Source of the DNA: JAZRWQ01 sp045599805
GTDB lineage: Bacteria; Bacillota; Clostridia; Oscillospirales; UMGS1783
Direction: 5' to 3'
DNA length: 13,363 nt
NCBI GenBank assembly: GCA_045599805.1
Contig: JAZRWQ010000039.1
Span: forward strand, 1 to 13,363
The position numbers and the translations under genes are program-made. This document shows, in pieces, positions 13,361 to 13,363 of the stretch. Within the stretch, counting starts at the first letter, position 1; every line of letters starts with the position of its first letter. Under the pieces are notes generated by a model that saw only the letters and a list, made by a program, of their open reading frames with translations, made no database searches and was not told the DNA's origin.

Positions 13361-13363
13361 ATG
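13361..13363 (+). CDS. Possible start codon of the next gene (cut by window edge)
   Basis: An ATG occupies the last three bases, four bases after the permease stop (TGA 13354-13356), with AAAGGA at 13344-13349 upstream. An ABC-transporter ATP-binding protein would be expected here from the permease type, but nothing of its coding sequence is visible. Confidence 0.35.

Overview
The window looks like a chromosomal segment of a Clostridia-type Bacillota, probably an anaerobic gut or rumen lineage. The evidence is a canonical T-box leader, AGGAGG-type ribosome binding sites, a SipW/TasA-type secretion pair, an indolepyruvate:ferredoxin oxidoreductase (strict-anaerobe chemistry), and heavy use of ATA and AAG codons at moderate GC. 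There are no tRNA or rRNA genes, CRISPR arrays, transposases or phage genes.

Region 1 (1-1526) holds the 3' part of a SipW/ER-type signal peptidase I with an unusually long Ala/Pro/Lys-rich cytoplasmic tail. It is followed by a TasA/camelysin-like secreted protein with the matching kind of signal peptide and an extreme Glu/Tyr-rich tail. A perfect hairpin terminator closes the pair and also serves the convergent gene.

Region 2 (1526-4103) is a divergent sugar locus. An AraC-family regulator on the minus strand faces a SIS-domain, arabinose-5-phosphate-isomerase-like protein and a DUF2961/GH172 glycosidase on the plus strand. GH172 enzymes cleave D-arabinofuranosides and D-fructofuranosides, so I infer inducible use of a D-arabinose- or fructofuranose-containing glycan.

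Region 3 (4123-10218) is a self-contained operon: sigma-A promoter, T-box riboswitch with specifier codon UAC (Tyr) and its own attenuator, acyl-CoA synthetase, iorA, iorB, paaK, tandem-ACT protein, strong terminator. A Tyr T-box switches genes on when uncharged tRNA-Tyr accumulates. The simplest reading is therefore biosynthetic: (4-hydroxy)phenylacetate is activated to its CoA thioester, reductively carboxylated by IorAB to the arylpyruvate and then transaminated to tyrosine or phenylalanine, rather than the amino acid being degraded.

Region 4 (10219-13363) is clearly more AT-rich. A good promoter drives a small Sec-exported protein of unknown family, then an 856-residue permease with two FtsX units, then the start of another gene at the window edge. 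The layout (secreted peptide, large FtsX-type permease, probable ATPase) resembles lactococcin-972-type bacteriocin/immunity loci, but no peptide family can be assigned from the sequence. An 11-bp perfect inverted repeat brackets the peptide gene.

The two most notable points are the Tyr T-box control of a CoA ligase/IorAB/PaaK operon and the uncharacterised secreted-peptide/FtsX-permease module.
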